From the NCBI RefSeq assembly GCF_000022485.1, contig NC_012623.1:992001-1056000 (forward strand): 64,000 nt of DNA. Reading direction: 5' to 3'. Under the pieces are notes generated by a model, which searched no databases, had not been told where the DNA came from, and saw only the letters and a list, made by a program, of their open reading frames with translations. Source of the DNA: Sulfolobus islandicus Y.N.15.51. Its GTDB lineage: Archaea; Thermoproteota; Thermoprotei_A; Sulfolobales; Sulfolobaceae. The number at the start of each line of letters is the position of its first letter. The stretch's first letter is position 1. Of this stretch, positions 53,704-62,629 are shown in pieces. The position numbers were made by a program, and so were the translations under genes.

Positions 53704-53967
53704 CTGTACTTCTATTTCTTCCAAATTTTGATCAGCAAAGGCCTTGTAAGAGCTCTTAGACATAATTAGAATTGTAAGGTTTATCTCATCAGTATGTTTG
53801 TATACCTCATCATAAATTGCATCTATTAGTTTAGACTTTTCTTTGCAATTAGCCGTTCTAACTATGATTAGATAGTATGCACCACTTTCATCTTTAAAAA
53901 GGTGAACTTCGCCATCTTTATTTAGTTCCCTTGCCTTCTTATATGCAGTCAGAATAGCGTTTTCCAT
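53698..53967 (-). CDS. hypothetical small alpha/beta protein
   Basis: This 89-residue protein is not recognised. It has an N-terminal helix ([17 protein letters not shown]), a hairpin ([19 protein letters not shown]), a second helix ([20 protein letters not shown]) and an edge strand ([16 protein letters not shown]), a small alpha/beta shape seen in minimal nucleotidyltransferases, but the GSxxxGxxxxxSD motif is absent. It overlaps the herA-like gene tail to tail by 6 bp and follows the SelB-like gene by 15 bp on the same strand, so it is probably co-transcribed with it. Confidence 0.55.
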   Translation of the reverse strand: MENAILTAYKKARELNKDGEVHLFKDESGAYYLIIVRTANCKEKSKLIDAIYDEVYKHTDEINLTILIMSKSSYKAFADQNLEEIEVQS

Positions 53968-53982
53968 ATAATACTAATTAAC

Positions 53983-54888
53983 TTATAAACTAATATATCC
54001 AGCGACTCTTGGTTTTCCCTGTCTGACGTTAACGTTTAAGACAAGTATCCTATTGTCAACAATAGGTATTGGAACAGATGACATAATCTTAGCTTTTTGA
54101 TTATCGACTTTTATATTAGCTGCAATTCCATGACCCTTAACTATTATGTGATTTTGACCTTGATTTATAGTGGACCATTTGTAATTAGTTATTTGTCCTT
54201 CTATTTCCTTTACAACCTTAACATTTGGCTTAACCAAATACAGTAAATCTTCTATTTCCTCTTCTTTTACGTTTTTCAGAGCAAACCCTATTCTAACTCC
54301 GGTTGAAACACTCTTTTGATCCTCATCTAAAACTTGAATACTCTTTATTTCAACCTCCTTATTATAAGGTAACGCCACTAATTTCTCATGAACTTCAACA
54401 TTGGTAAATGAGAATCCAGTAACTACGGTTCCAACACCTTTGACTGTGAATACTCTATCTACATATACTATTCCCTTATCCTCCTCTTCGGTCTCGCTTA
54501 AGTCTGGAATATCATTATATAGATCGAATTTAGTAAAGGAGCTTAAAGAGCCTAAAATATTATTTATTTTACCTTGATCTAAGTTGGATATTACTATCTT
54601 GTTATGCGTATTTAGAGAATCAATTAAAAGTACTAGCTCTCCATCCATCCACGTTAAAGTTTCTGGTATATATAATATTGCAGTCGACGAGAGTGATAAT
54701 GCTTCAGCTAAATCTATAATTTTTTCCGGATACTCTGTAGTCAATAGGATTGATCTAATGTATTCCCCCTTTTTTCTATAATATATTTTTGTCTTGGCGG
54801 TTTCATGAAGCTTACCTAGTTTTTCGGCTATCCCAGTTAGTTTATTCTTATCTGACGATAAGACTGTAATTATACTCCCGTAATACAT
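53983..54888 (-). CDS. SelB-like translation-factor homologue without GTPase motifs
   Basis: The 301-residue protein resembles SelB/EF-Tu in its second half: VYVDRVFTVKGVGTVVTGFSFTNVEVHEKLVALPYNKEVEIKSIQVL (residues 140-188) is an EF-Tu domain 2, then a domain 3-like barrel follows. The first 130 residues occupy the G-domain position but lack GxxxxGK(S/T), DxxG and NKxD. Sulfolobales do not use selenocysteine. I recall a described archaeal family of SelB-like proteins with decayed GTPase sites (aSelBL), which fits. Its role is unknown; RNA or ribosome binding is plausible. Confidence 0.8.
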   Translation of the reverse strand: MYYGSIITVLSSDKNKLTGIAEKLGKLHETAKTKIYYRKKGEYIRSILLTTEYPEKIIDLAEALSLSSTAILYIPETLTWMDGELVLLIDSLNTHNKIVISNLDQGKINNILGSLSSFTKFDLYNDIPDLSETEEEDKGIVYVDRVFTVKGVGTVVTGFSFTNVEVHEKLVALPYNKEVEIKSIQVLDEDQKSVSTGVRIGFALKNVKEEEIEDLLYLVKPNVKVVKEIEGQITNYKWSTINQGQNHIIVKGHGIAANIKVDNQKAKIMSSVPIPIVDNRILVLNVNVRQGKPRVAGYISL

Positions 54889-54938
54889 ACGCTCACCTTA
54901 ATATAAAGTTTATAAAGCTTATAACAAAAGATTAACAT

Positions 54939-55220
54939 ATGAAGTTAATTGCGGCTGGTCTCACATTAATATTTCTTGGTTTCATCCTACTCTTCCTAGG
55001 TGTAGTATTGCAAGTTCAAACTCCCCAGACAACTACTTCATCTTCTCCGCAATTCGCAGGATTAGTGTTATTAGGACCAATTCCAATAGCCTTTGGCAAT
55101 GTCCCACCATCGGTCTTAAGTAACCTAATTATAGTAGGTGTTGTATTTACCATAATAATGTTAATCATCTATTTAATAATGTTTATAATTGGAAGAAAAA
55201 CTACCAGAGCTCCATTTTAG
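54939..55220 (+). CDS. small membrane protein, DUF131-like
   Basis: The 93-residue protein has two membrane segments (residues 4-26 and 62-86). The loop between is Thr/Ser/Gln-rich ([14 protein letters not shown]), then [16 protein letters not shown]. The sequence GxVLxGPIPIxFG is the mark of the uncharacterised archaeal DUF131 family, as I recall. It ends just inside the tail of the alcohol dehydrogenase gene (4 bp overlap). No function is known. Confidence 0.75.
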   Translation: MKLIAAGLTLIFLGFILLFLGVVLQVQTPQTTTSSSPQFAGLVLLGPIPIAFGNVPPSVLSNLIIVGVVFTIIMLIIYLIMFIIGRKTTRAPF

Positions 55221-56308
55221 TTAGGAATTATTAAACTTCTTATTGCCTCTCCTTGCTCCAATAATTTTACTGCCTCGTTAATTTCTTCTAATCTGAACTT
55301 TCCAGTCACTAACGCAGTAGGGTCATATTTTCCCAATTTTACAAGTTCAATAAGTCTAGGCATATCTACTCTAGGCCTCCCTCCATAGTCTCCTATGATT
55401 TTAATACCCCCTCTAACTATACTTGCTATCCTAATTGGAATTTCAGCAGTAGTTGGAGGTAATCCCACTAGTACTACCTTTCCTCCTATTCTAACCATAT
55501 CTAAAGACATTTTCACTGTTTCCGTAGTTCCTGCTACTTCTATTACAACATCCGGCCCTCCTCCAGTAATATTCTTAACAGCTCTAACAACATCAGTCTC
55601 TTTAGAGTTAACTACATCACTAGCTCCTAGCTCTAACGCCTTTTCCAATTTCCATTTTCTAGTCCCGACTGCTATTATCCTTCCGGCACCAGCAATCTTT
55701 AACATCTGTATCACAGACAATCCTACACCGCCAACTCCAATTACAGCAACTGTTTCACCAGGCTCTATTTTAGCGGAATTTACAGCACCATAAGCAGTTA
55801 AACCTGCACAACCCAATACTGCAACCTTTCTTAAATCCAAATCTTCCGGAACTTTAGTTAATGCAGTATAAGGTACCATTGCGTATTCTGCAAATCCTCC
55901 TCCTAAAAATGCCCTTATCGGAGTTCCATCCTTAAAGTGTAATCTAGTTGTACCATCTAGTAATGTCCCATTTAGTCTATTTTTCGCAAAGACTTCACAT
56001 AAATTCTCCTTTCCCGTTATACAATTTTTGCATTTACCGCAGGGATGAATAAATGCTGATATAACCCTATCGCCAGGTTTAAAGTCTGTAACGTTATTTC
56101 CTACCTCCTCTATAACACCAGCTATTTCATGTCCCGCAATGACTGGTGGAGGGACTGGAGTTTTTCCTTCAAATACATTTACATCTGAATGACATAAGCC
56201 AGTTGCCTCAATTCTAATCTTTGTTTCACCTACCTTAGGTTCATCTATTTGAATATTATCCTCAATAATTAATGACTCATTATATTTATACAATATTGCT
56301 CCTTTCAT
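55217..56308 (-). CDS. zinc-dependent alcohol dehydrogenase (MDR family)
   Basis: The 363-residue protein has catalytic zinc ligands in [11 protein letters not shown] (Cys) and [14 protein letters not shown] (His-Glu), a structural zinc lobe [18 protein letters not shown] with four Cys near residue 93, and the NAD(P) motif [21 protein letters not shown] near 183. It oxidises alcohols or reduces aldehydes; the substrate is open. I chose ATG 56308, 25 bp from a TTTAAATAT box on the minus strand; an earlier frame start at 56332 would lie on that box. It is divergent from xpb. Confidence 0.92.
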   Translation of the reverse strand: MKGAILYKYNESLIIEDNIQIDEPKVGETKIRIEATGLCHSDVNVFEGKTPVPPPVIAGHEIAGVIEEVGNNVTDFKPGDRVISAFIHPCGKCKNCITGKENLCEVFAKNRLNGTLLDGTTRLHFKDGTPIRAFLGGGFAEYAMVPYTALTKVPEDLDLRKVAVLGCAGLTAYGAVNSAKIEPGETVAVIGVGGVGLSVIQMLKIAGAGRIIAVGTRKWKLEKALELGASDVVNSKETDVVRAVKNITGGGPDVVIEVAGTTETVKMSLDMVRIGGKVVLVGLPPTTAEIPIRIASIVRGGIKIIGDYGGRPRVDMPRLIELVKLGKYDPTALVTGKFRLEEINEAVKLLEQGEAIRSLIIPN

Positions 56309-56387
56309 TAGTATAAGGTACAGTATAATCATATTTAAACATTTCTAAACATCTCCCTTTATAACTGCGAAAACTATTCATTATATC

Positions 56388-57722
56388 GTGGTACGATTAC
56401 GATACTTTAAATGTTTATTACTATCCGATTTTTCAGCTCCCGGTTTAAGCTGGAATGATGAGTTTAAGTGCTATATAGGCCAAGCAAACAAGTATCGAGA
56501 AGTCCTTTATTACTATAAGAGGTCTCACGTTGAAGTTGAGGATAGCGTCCTAGAGTTATTACCTTTTCCTTTGATTGTAGATCGAATAAAATTAAGGGAA
56601 TATCAGCAAGAGGCTTTGAATGCATGGTTAAAGAGTAAGCTAGGGATAATAGTGATTCCCACTGGAGGTGGAAAAACTGTAATAGGATTGAAGGCCATAG
56701 CTCTGATTAGGCTTGCTACACTAATAATAGTGCCTACAATCGATTTATTACAGCAATGGTATGAAAATATAAGAGAGTTACTTGGAGTTGAGGCGGGGAG
56801 GGTAGGGGGAGGATATGATGAACTTAAGGGAATAACCGTAATTACGTATGATTCAGCGTACACTCAGCTAGAGAAAATAGGAAATAAATTTGGATTAGTA
56901 ATTTTTGATGAAGTTCATCATCTACCTTCAGAAGGATATTCCATAATAGCTCAAGGTTTAGCTGCCCCATATAGATTAGGCTTGACTGCTACGCCAGAAA
57001 GAAGTGACGGAAGACACAAACTGTATCCATCACTCGTTGGGCCCTTAGTATATAGGATTACAGTTTCTAACCTAGTCGGAAAATATCTTTCAAGTTTTGA
57101 AATTCAACGTATATACGTAAATCTCACTGAAGACGAAGAGAAATTATATAGGCACTATAGAGGAATCCTAAAGAAATTTTTATCTCAACGTAATCTTAAG
57201 TTAAAGTCATTGAATGATTTCAATAGGCTACTTAGGCTAGCAGTTAAGGATAAGGAAGCTAGAGAGGCATTATTAGCATGGCATGAAGCTCTCAAGATAG
57301 CTGTAAATTCCAAGGCAAAGTTAGAGAAGCTTAAAGACTTGCTCAAGGAGCTAAATGGTGAGAAAATTATAATATTTACTAGAAATACGTCAATGGTATA
57401 CGAGATATCAAGACTATTCTTAATTCCTGCAGTTACATACAAGACGAATAAGCAAGAAAGGATAGAGATTCTGGAGAAATTTAGATCTGGAAAATACAAT
57501 GTAATAGTAACTTCTAGTGTCCTCGATGAAGGTATTGACGTTCCAGATGCTTCTATTGGTATAGTTCTAGGAGGTTATGGAACCTCTAGGCAATTCATAC
57601 AGAGGTTAGGTAGAATCTTAAGGAAGAAAGAGAATAAAAAAGCTAGATTGATAGAAATAATAACTAAAGGTACTAGTGATTATAATTTAAGTAAAAGGCG
57701 AAGACAAAATGCTAACCTCTGA
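56388..57722 (+). CDS. xpb: XPB DNA helicase
   Basis: The 444-residue SF2 helicase has a short N-terminal damage-recognition region (residues 1-60), the Q-like LREYQQEALNAWL, Walker A VIPTGGGKTVIGLKA near 91, DEVHH near 176, LTATPERSDGRH near 200, and motif VI QFIQRLGRILRKK near 401. Archaeal XPB unwinds DNA in repair together with Bax1. GTG 56388 is chosen because a TTTATAAC box is centred 26-27 bp upstream. It overlaps bax1 by 14 bp. By memory it corresponds to the XPB2 paralogue of Sulfolobus. Confidence 0.94.
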   Translation: MVRLRYFKCLLLSDFSAPGLSWNDEFKCYIGQANKYREVLYYYKRSHVEVEDSVLELLPFPLIVDRIKLREYQQEALNAWLKSKLGIIVIPTGGGKTVIGLKAIALIRLATLIIVPTIDLLQQWYENIRELLGVEAGRVGGGYDELKGITVITYDSAYTQLEKIGNKFGLVIFDEVHHLPSEGYSIIAQGLAAPYRLGLTATPERSDGRHKLYPSLVGPLVYRITVSNLVGKYLSSFEIQRIYVNLTEDEEKLYRHYRGILKKFLSQRNLKLKSLNDFNRLLRLAVKDKEAREALLAWHEALKIAVNSKAKLEKLKDLLKELNGEKIIIFTRNTSMVYEISRLFLIPAVTYKTNKQERIEILEKFRSGKYNVIVTSSVLDEGIDVPDASIGIVLGGYGTSRQFIQRLGRILRKKENKKARLIEIITKGTSDYNLSKRRRQNANL

Positions 57723-59166
57723 TCTAGCTAGGTTTAAGATAGAAAATCAGAGGATAATTCCACTATTTGCTACAGATTCTGACATAGATGTAGCAAAGGA
57801 AGTCATTGACATGTTTAAAATAGGAGCAAAAGTTGGTGATATTCTAGAAGATTTAAAATATTTATCTAAAATATATGATTATAAACTAGTCAAGGGATTA
57901 GGGAAAATTTATCTAAGATATTGTATCGTTGAAAGTGCGACTAAGATCGATTATATAGAATTGCGTAGGCAATTATTTAGTAGGGGTCCAGTATTAGAGG
58001 AGAACGATAAGGAGAGAGTATTAAAAGAGGTCGGTGACCTTTTTCACGTTGATCCCATAAAGGCTATGTATGAAGACCTTGACGTTGAAAAGAAAATAGT
58101 GGAACTCCCTAAATTTTCTCCAGAAGATCTATTAAAAATATATAATCTTTCCCTTTTGCAAACCATTATTTTCAACGCGTATAAGGTTACAGTTTCCGTT
58201 AGTGATGGCTGGAAAGAAATCGCGAGAAGAATAAAAATGCTAGGATTAATGTATTTAGCGTATGAAAATCCGCTTAGAATAGAGATTTTTGGTCCATTGT
58301 CCCTAGTAAAGATGACAGAGAAATATGGGAGAAATTTAGCTGCATTAGTACCGTTTTTAGTCTCTAAGAATAAGTGGACTATTATAGCTGATATAGTTTT
58401 AGGCAAAAATAAAAGAAGAACCTATAGACTGGAACTCTCGAGCGGCTATTCTAAACTCTTTAAGTATATTAATGATGAAGAGATGGAAAAGAGGTTTGAT
58501 AGTTCAATTGAGGAAAAGTTTTACGAGGAGTTCAGAAGGGTCATAAGGGATTGGAATATAGTAAGGGAACCAGAACCTATAGTGATAGAAAAAAGGCTTT
58601 ATTTTCCGGATTTCGTACTTAGTAAAGGTAATATCAAAGTGTATGTAGAGATAATGGGATTTTGGACTAAAGAATATGTAAATTCTAAGATAGAGAAACT
58701 GAGAAACTTCAAATATCCGATTTTAGTTCTCTTGAATGAAGAGCTTTCATACGAAAATTACATACCGGATACTTTAAATGTAATAAAATTTAAGAAAAAA
58801 ATTGATATAGGTAAACTGTATTCAGCTTTAAGAGGCTTTCAAGCAAATGTTAACGAGGATATCGACTTAAGTGATGTTAATGACGATATTATCTTGATTA
58901 AGGAGCTGTCTGCCAAATATAATGTTAATGAGAAGATAGTTAGAAGCAAGTTGATGCAAAGACCTGATTATATAGTACTTAAAAATTACGCTATAAAGAA
59001 AACGTTTATAGAAGAGCTAAAAAAGGAAGATTTCTCAAATACGCAACTTTCTTCATTAGTTAACAAATATGGAAATTATATAGTTGACATTATAGATTAT
59101 CTAGGTTATAAAATTGTCTGGAAAAACATTTCCGATGCAATTGTAGAAAAGATCAAAGAGGTTTAA
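57709..59166 (+). CDS. bax1: Bax1 nuclease, partner of XPB
   Basis: The 485-residue protein is of the DUF790/Bax1 family, always beside archaeal XPB. It has a long helical N-terminal region and a PD-(D/E)xK nuclease site: RLYFPDFVLSKGNIKVYVEIMGFWTKEYVNSKIEKL near residue 298, where the PD and the VEIMGFW acid can be seen. A C-terminal helical part contains LSAKYNVNEKIVRSKLMQRPDY. XPB-Bax1 acts as a helicase-nuclease resembling XPB-XPG of nucleotide excision repair. Its end overlaps the radical SAM gene tail to tail by 14 bp. Confidence 0.93.
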   Translation: MLTSDLARFKIENQRIIPLFATDSDIDVAKEVIDMFKIGAKVGDILEDLKYLSKIYDYKLVKGLGKIYLRYCIVESATKIDYIELRRQLFSRGPVLEENDKERVLKEVGDLFHVDPIKAMYEDLDVEKKIVELPKFSPEDLLKIYNLSLLQTIIFNAYKVTVSVSDGWKEIARRIKMLGLMYLAYENPLRIEIFGPLSLVKMTEKYGRNLAALVPFLVSKNKWTIIADIVLGKNKRRTYRLELSSGYSKLFKYINDEEMEKRFDSSIEEKFYEEFRRVIRDWNIVREPEPIVIEKRLYFPDFVLSKGNIKVYVEIMGFWTKEYVNSKIEKLRNFKYPILVLLNEELSYENYIPDTLNVIKFKKKIDIGKLYSALRGFQANVNEDIDLSDVNDDIILIKELSAKYNVNEKIVRSKLMQRPDYIVLKNYAIKKTFIEELKKEDFSNTQLSSLVNKYGNYIVDIIDYLGYKIVWKNISDAIVEKIKEV

Positions 59167-60739
59167 AGGCTAACCTGAATAACCAGTAGATCGCCTTTAT
59201 CACTCCCGTCGTGTTATTGAGATTGATACTTGCGAAAGTGTACGCATATTTCCCTTGTGTCTCTTTTAGTTGTTTAAATACCCATTCAATGCTGTAGAAT
59301 ATTTTGTCTATCATGTATTGGACAGTCCTTTGAGCGAATTTGTTCTTGATACCTCCAGTGAGAATTGGTATCATCTCTCTCGTTATCTGTAAATCGTATT
59401 TCCACGATATGTATAGTACATCCCAATATCTGGTGGGCATTTTTTCTAACACTGGAAATGGATTATTTCTTATATAAGAAACTCCCATAGGTATGACCGG
59501 CAATGGGAATATCCAAGCTTTAAGTTTATGATCAATTATGGACTGAACTAAATCAATTGATTGATCAACATCTTCATTTGTCTCCTCTGGATAACCTATT
59601 GTCATAGTGTAACAAGGATAGATGTAATTATCGTTCATTATCGCAGTCGCATCAAGTATGACATCTTTCCACTCTCTAGGAGTCCAAGGGAATGGCTTTG
59701 CTCTCATGTACTTACTTAGTATCTTCTCACTTCCACTCTCTAGTCCAACCACTGGAGCAGCAGCTCTATCCTCATCATATCTTGCAATCTCAGACATAGC
59801 CTTTACTGTTTGTGGACTACTTCTAACAGCTGGGGCAGAGATATGTGGAAACCATATCCCATCTACTCCCATATTCATGGTTTCGGTAAACAACTTTGTA
59901 ATAGCTTCGTGATTTACCCTCAATTTCTGTGAACCGTACAGTAGGACATCATCAGTTATAAATTCAACCCTCTTTACACCAGCCCTCATGTTAACTTCAA
60001 CTTCCTTCTTCACAACGTCTAATGGTATCGTTCTAAAGGTTTCAGGGGTTATTGGACAGAATTGACATCCTCTTGGACATCCTCTGGTTATTTGAACTTC
60101 CCCTAGTCTTGCAGGGTTTATTATTGGTGGTATTTCATTTACCTTTGGATTCTTGCCATAGACAACTTTAGGGACTTCTTGTCCATCAATTATGGATTTT
60201 ACAACTCGTGGTAGATCTGCTTCAGCTTCTCCTATGAATATAACATCTGCCCAATCCTTATTCTCCTTGGTTAACTCCCAGCTCCCTGGCCCACCTACTA
60301 TTACTTTAAAATTATACTTTGACTTAAGCTTCGAGATCTTTTCTCCAAATTCTTCGAAATATTTGGCTGTCCATGTAGGACCACCTCCAAATATCATACT
60401 TAACTTAAAGCTAACTGGATTTAGGCCAAAGGGATCATGAACTGTTAATCCCACTACTTTAGTCTTCTGGTTTATTGCTTTCTCTAGTCTGTGCGGAGGT
60501 ATTACTACAACGCTATCGAATCCCGCATGAACAAGCGTACTTTCTACTTTTCTAAGAGCGTACGGTGCTACTATTGCTCTTCCTTCAGAATCCACTGGGA
60601 CATCTGGAGTGAAGAATCTATACATAAAGAATTTGGGTATTAGTCTTGATGGCATGCAAGCTACATAACCTAATACACTTGAACCCCCATAATCTGTAAA
60701 AGACCCTTTATCCGCGGTTAATATGATCTCCCATGCCAT
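59153..60739 (-). CDS. B12-binding radical SAM protein
   Basis: The 528-residue protein has an N-terminal cobalamin-binding-like Rossmann domain (VVGLTVHDPFGL, FKVIVGGPGSWEL, ADVIFIGEAEADLPRVV) and a radical SAM barrel with the cluster motif GCPRGCQFCP (Cys-x3-Cys-x2-Cys near residue 225), VEFITDDVLLYG and GLESGSEKIL. Size and layout resemble the B12-type radical SAM enzymes that tailor archaeal tetraether lipids (GDGT ring synthases and relatives), so a lipid role is a reasonable guess. ATG 60739 is chosen because CTTTTTATAG is centred 26 bp upstream. Confidence 0.87.
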   Translation of the reverse strand: MAWEIILTADKGSFTDYGGSSVLGYVACMPSRLIPKFFMYRFFTPDVPVDSEGRAIVAPYALRKVESTLVHAGFDSVVVIPPHRLEKAINQKTKVVGLTVHDPFGLNPVSFKLSMIFGGGPTWTAKYFEEFGEKISKLKSKYNFKVIVGGPGSWELTKENKDWADVIFIGEAEADLPRVVKSIIDGQEVPKVVYGKNPKVNEIPPIINPARLGEVQITRGCPRGCQFCPITPETFRTIPLDVVKKEVEVNMRAGVKRVEFITDDVLLYGSQKLRVNHEAITKLFTETMNMGVDGIWFPHISAPAVRSSPQTVKAMSEIARYDEDRAAAPVVGLESGSEKILSKYMRAKPFPWTPREWKDVILDATAIMNDNYIYPCYTMTIGYPEETNEDVDQSIDLVQSIIDHKLKAWIFPLPVIPMGVSYIRNNPFPVLEKMPTRYWDVLYISWKYDLQITREMIPILTGGIKNKFAQRTVQYMIDKIFYSIEWVFKQLKETQGKYAYTFASINLNNTTGVIKAIYWLFRLAFKPL

Positions 60740-60905
60740 AATATTATATTTTACTTTCCTACTATAAAAAGTATTCATTATAGGGCGTATAAAAGAGTAA
60801 TATTTAATTTATGTAAACTTTTTTATTGTATATAGAATTATACTAAAGCTTGGAACTATTACGTCTAATTACTTTTAGCTAGTTAAATGTAAACAATCTT
60901 ACTAT

Positions 60906-62048
60906 GTGAGAAAGTTAAAAAGGGAGGCATATAAATTAAATAATATTAAGATGTTACAGCAAGATGTTAAATATTCTGAAGAAGTGATAGAGGCTGAATT
61001 TTCAGTTGAAGGGTATAGCCTCATCGATTATAAAAGATCTTATACGTTAAGTCGAGCTTTAGTTAATGGTAAATGGATAGTTTATGATGGTAACAGATTA
61101 GAGAGTAGTCAAAAAATAAAGGAGTTTGAAATTTGTGAAGACTTTTATCATGAATCAGTGAAGGCGTGGCCGAATAAGGAAAAGTATTCCAGACTCTTCA
61201 CTAATATTAAATTAAATGAAGATGACCAACTAAAAGTTATAAGCAAGAAAATTTCAAAGTCTATCTTAATTCACGATGTTAAGGAGTGCCGCGAAGAAAA
61301 AGTAGTAAACTATGTAGAGTATAACGATTTAAATTTCTCATATGCTGGTAACCCTAAAGATATACCGTCAATTGTAGAATATTTAAGGGCAAGTCAGTCC
61401 CAACTTACTTCTCCATCTAGACAAGTCTTAACTGAGAGTGGCAGACTAACTTTCATATTAGATTCTGAAATAGTAGCCTCCATTTTCCATTACGTTCTTA
61501 GGAATTTTTTAAATGGTAACTCACCTAAGTTGAAATTAAATGAAAAAATATCAAGTGAAATTACAATTTATGATAATCCATTAAATTCATTCTCCTCATC
61601 CTTTTCAGTCTTTGATGATGAGGGAGTAAAAACAAAGAAGAAAGAGATTATTGGAGATGGGATAATTACAAATTATTTAGGAACACTTACTTCAAAGTAC
61701 GGTGAAGCAGGGAACGCACGAGGTATTTTACCAAAACCAGATTATTTCTCCTTAGAAGTAAAGCAAGGAGACTGGTCTCTTAATGAACTAATTGATGAAA
61801 GTAGAGGGGCGTACATTGCCATGGGTGTTAAGAAGTCGGAATTAATACGTAATAGTATTAGAATAACTCCGAGAAGTGTAGTTAAAATAGGCCAAGGACA
61901 AATATTCTTTAGGGAGATTGCAATTCCACTTCAAGAACTGGTTACAATTGATGCTGTTACTAGAGAGAATAGAGGGGTATTTATTGACGAGGAACATGGA
62001 GGTGTAACTCCATACGTAAGAATGAAGGTAAGAGCGATATTGTACTAA
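60906..62048 (+). CDS. TldD/PmbA-like protein lacking the protease zinc motif
   Basis: The protein of about 380 residues matches the TldD/PmbA fold in its C-terminal half: [56 protein letters not shown] (residues 218-275) and a closing [16 protein letters not shown]. TldD carries HExxxH; the equivalent helix here is [14 protein letters not shown], without that motif, so it is PmbA/TldE-like, the non-catalytic partner type. No TldD partner lies nearby. The N-terminal half is divergent. The start is GTG 60906; ATG 60951 is an alternative. Confidence 0.75.
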   Translation: MRKLKREAYKLNNIKMLQQDVKYSEEVIEAEFSVEGYSLIDYKRSYTLSRALVNGKWIVYDGNRLESSQKIKEFEICEDFYHESVKAWPNKEKYSRLFTNIKLNEDDQLKVISKKISKSILIHDVKECREEKVVNYVEYNDLNFSYAGNPKDIPSIVEYLRASQSQLTSPSRQVLTESGRLTFILDSEIVASIFHYVLRNFLNGNSPKLKLNEKISSEITIYDNPLNSFSSSFSVFDDEGVKTKKKEIIGDGIITNYLGTLTSKYGEAGNARGILPKPDYFSLEVKQGDWSLNELIDESRGAYIAMGVKKSELIRNSIRITPRSVVKIGQGQIFFREIAIPLQELVTIDAVTRENRGVFIDEEHGGVTPYVRMKVRAILY

Positions 62049-62080
62049 AGCAAGATATAATAAATGCATATGATAATATA

Positions 62081-62629
62081 GTGTATAGAAGAAAGCCTAA
62101 TCCTTATGTCAAATTGATAAATGGAGATAAGATTATTGATGTAGGTTGTGGATCTGGTCAAAATTGTGACCAATTTAAGGGAAGACTAGTTATTTGCTTA
62201 GATCTTTCACTAAATCAATTAAATCAAGCTCGTAAAAAAGGATGTCAAAATTTAGTACAAGCAGATATGGAATATTTACCATTTAGAGATTCATCAGTTG
62301 ATTCTCTAGCCTATATAGCGTCTCTTCATCATTTGAGAGATCCATCTCAAGCTTTAGGGGAAGCTCAAAGGGTGCTAAAAGATAAAGGTGAAATACTGGT
62401 TACTGTATGGTTAGTACAACTAAAGTTTTTCTTCTTAAGAAGATATATAATCAAGAGAAGTCTCATAAACGACAAAGAGGTTAGACGTTTCTATAGACTT
62501 TATTACCCTTGGGAATTAAAGCGAATAATGGAAAGCAAGGGTTTCGTTACAAAAATCTATAAGTTATATAGAGTAAATAGTTTATTGCCAAATAATTCCC
62601 TTTATTACGGTATCAAATCAACTGCTTAG
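62081..62629 (+). CDS. Trm9/ALKBH8-like class I methyltransferase
   Basis: The 182-residue protein has motif [17 protein letters not shown] near residue 17, [43 protein letters not shown] near 66 and [18 protein letters not shown] near 100, matching Trm9-like tRNA methyltransferases, which finish mcm5U at the wobble base. GTG 62081 is the first standard start. The in-frame codons upstream ([11 protein letters not shown]) resemble the missing N-terminal helix of the family, so translation may begin earlier at a rare codon. Its end overlaps elp3 by 17 bp, tail to tail. Confidence 0.78.
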   Translation: MYRRKPNPYVKLINGDKIIDVGCGSGQNCDQFKGRLVICLDLSLNQLNQARKKGCQNLVQADMEYLPFRDSSVDSLAYIASLHHLRDPSQALGEAQRVLKDKGEILVTVWLVQLKFFFLRRYIIKRSLINDKEVRRFYRLYYPWELKRIMESKGFVTKIYKLYRVNSLLPNNSLYYGIKSTA

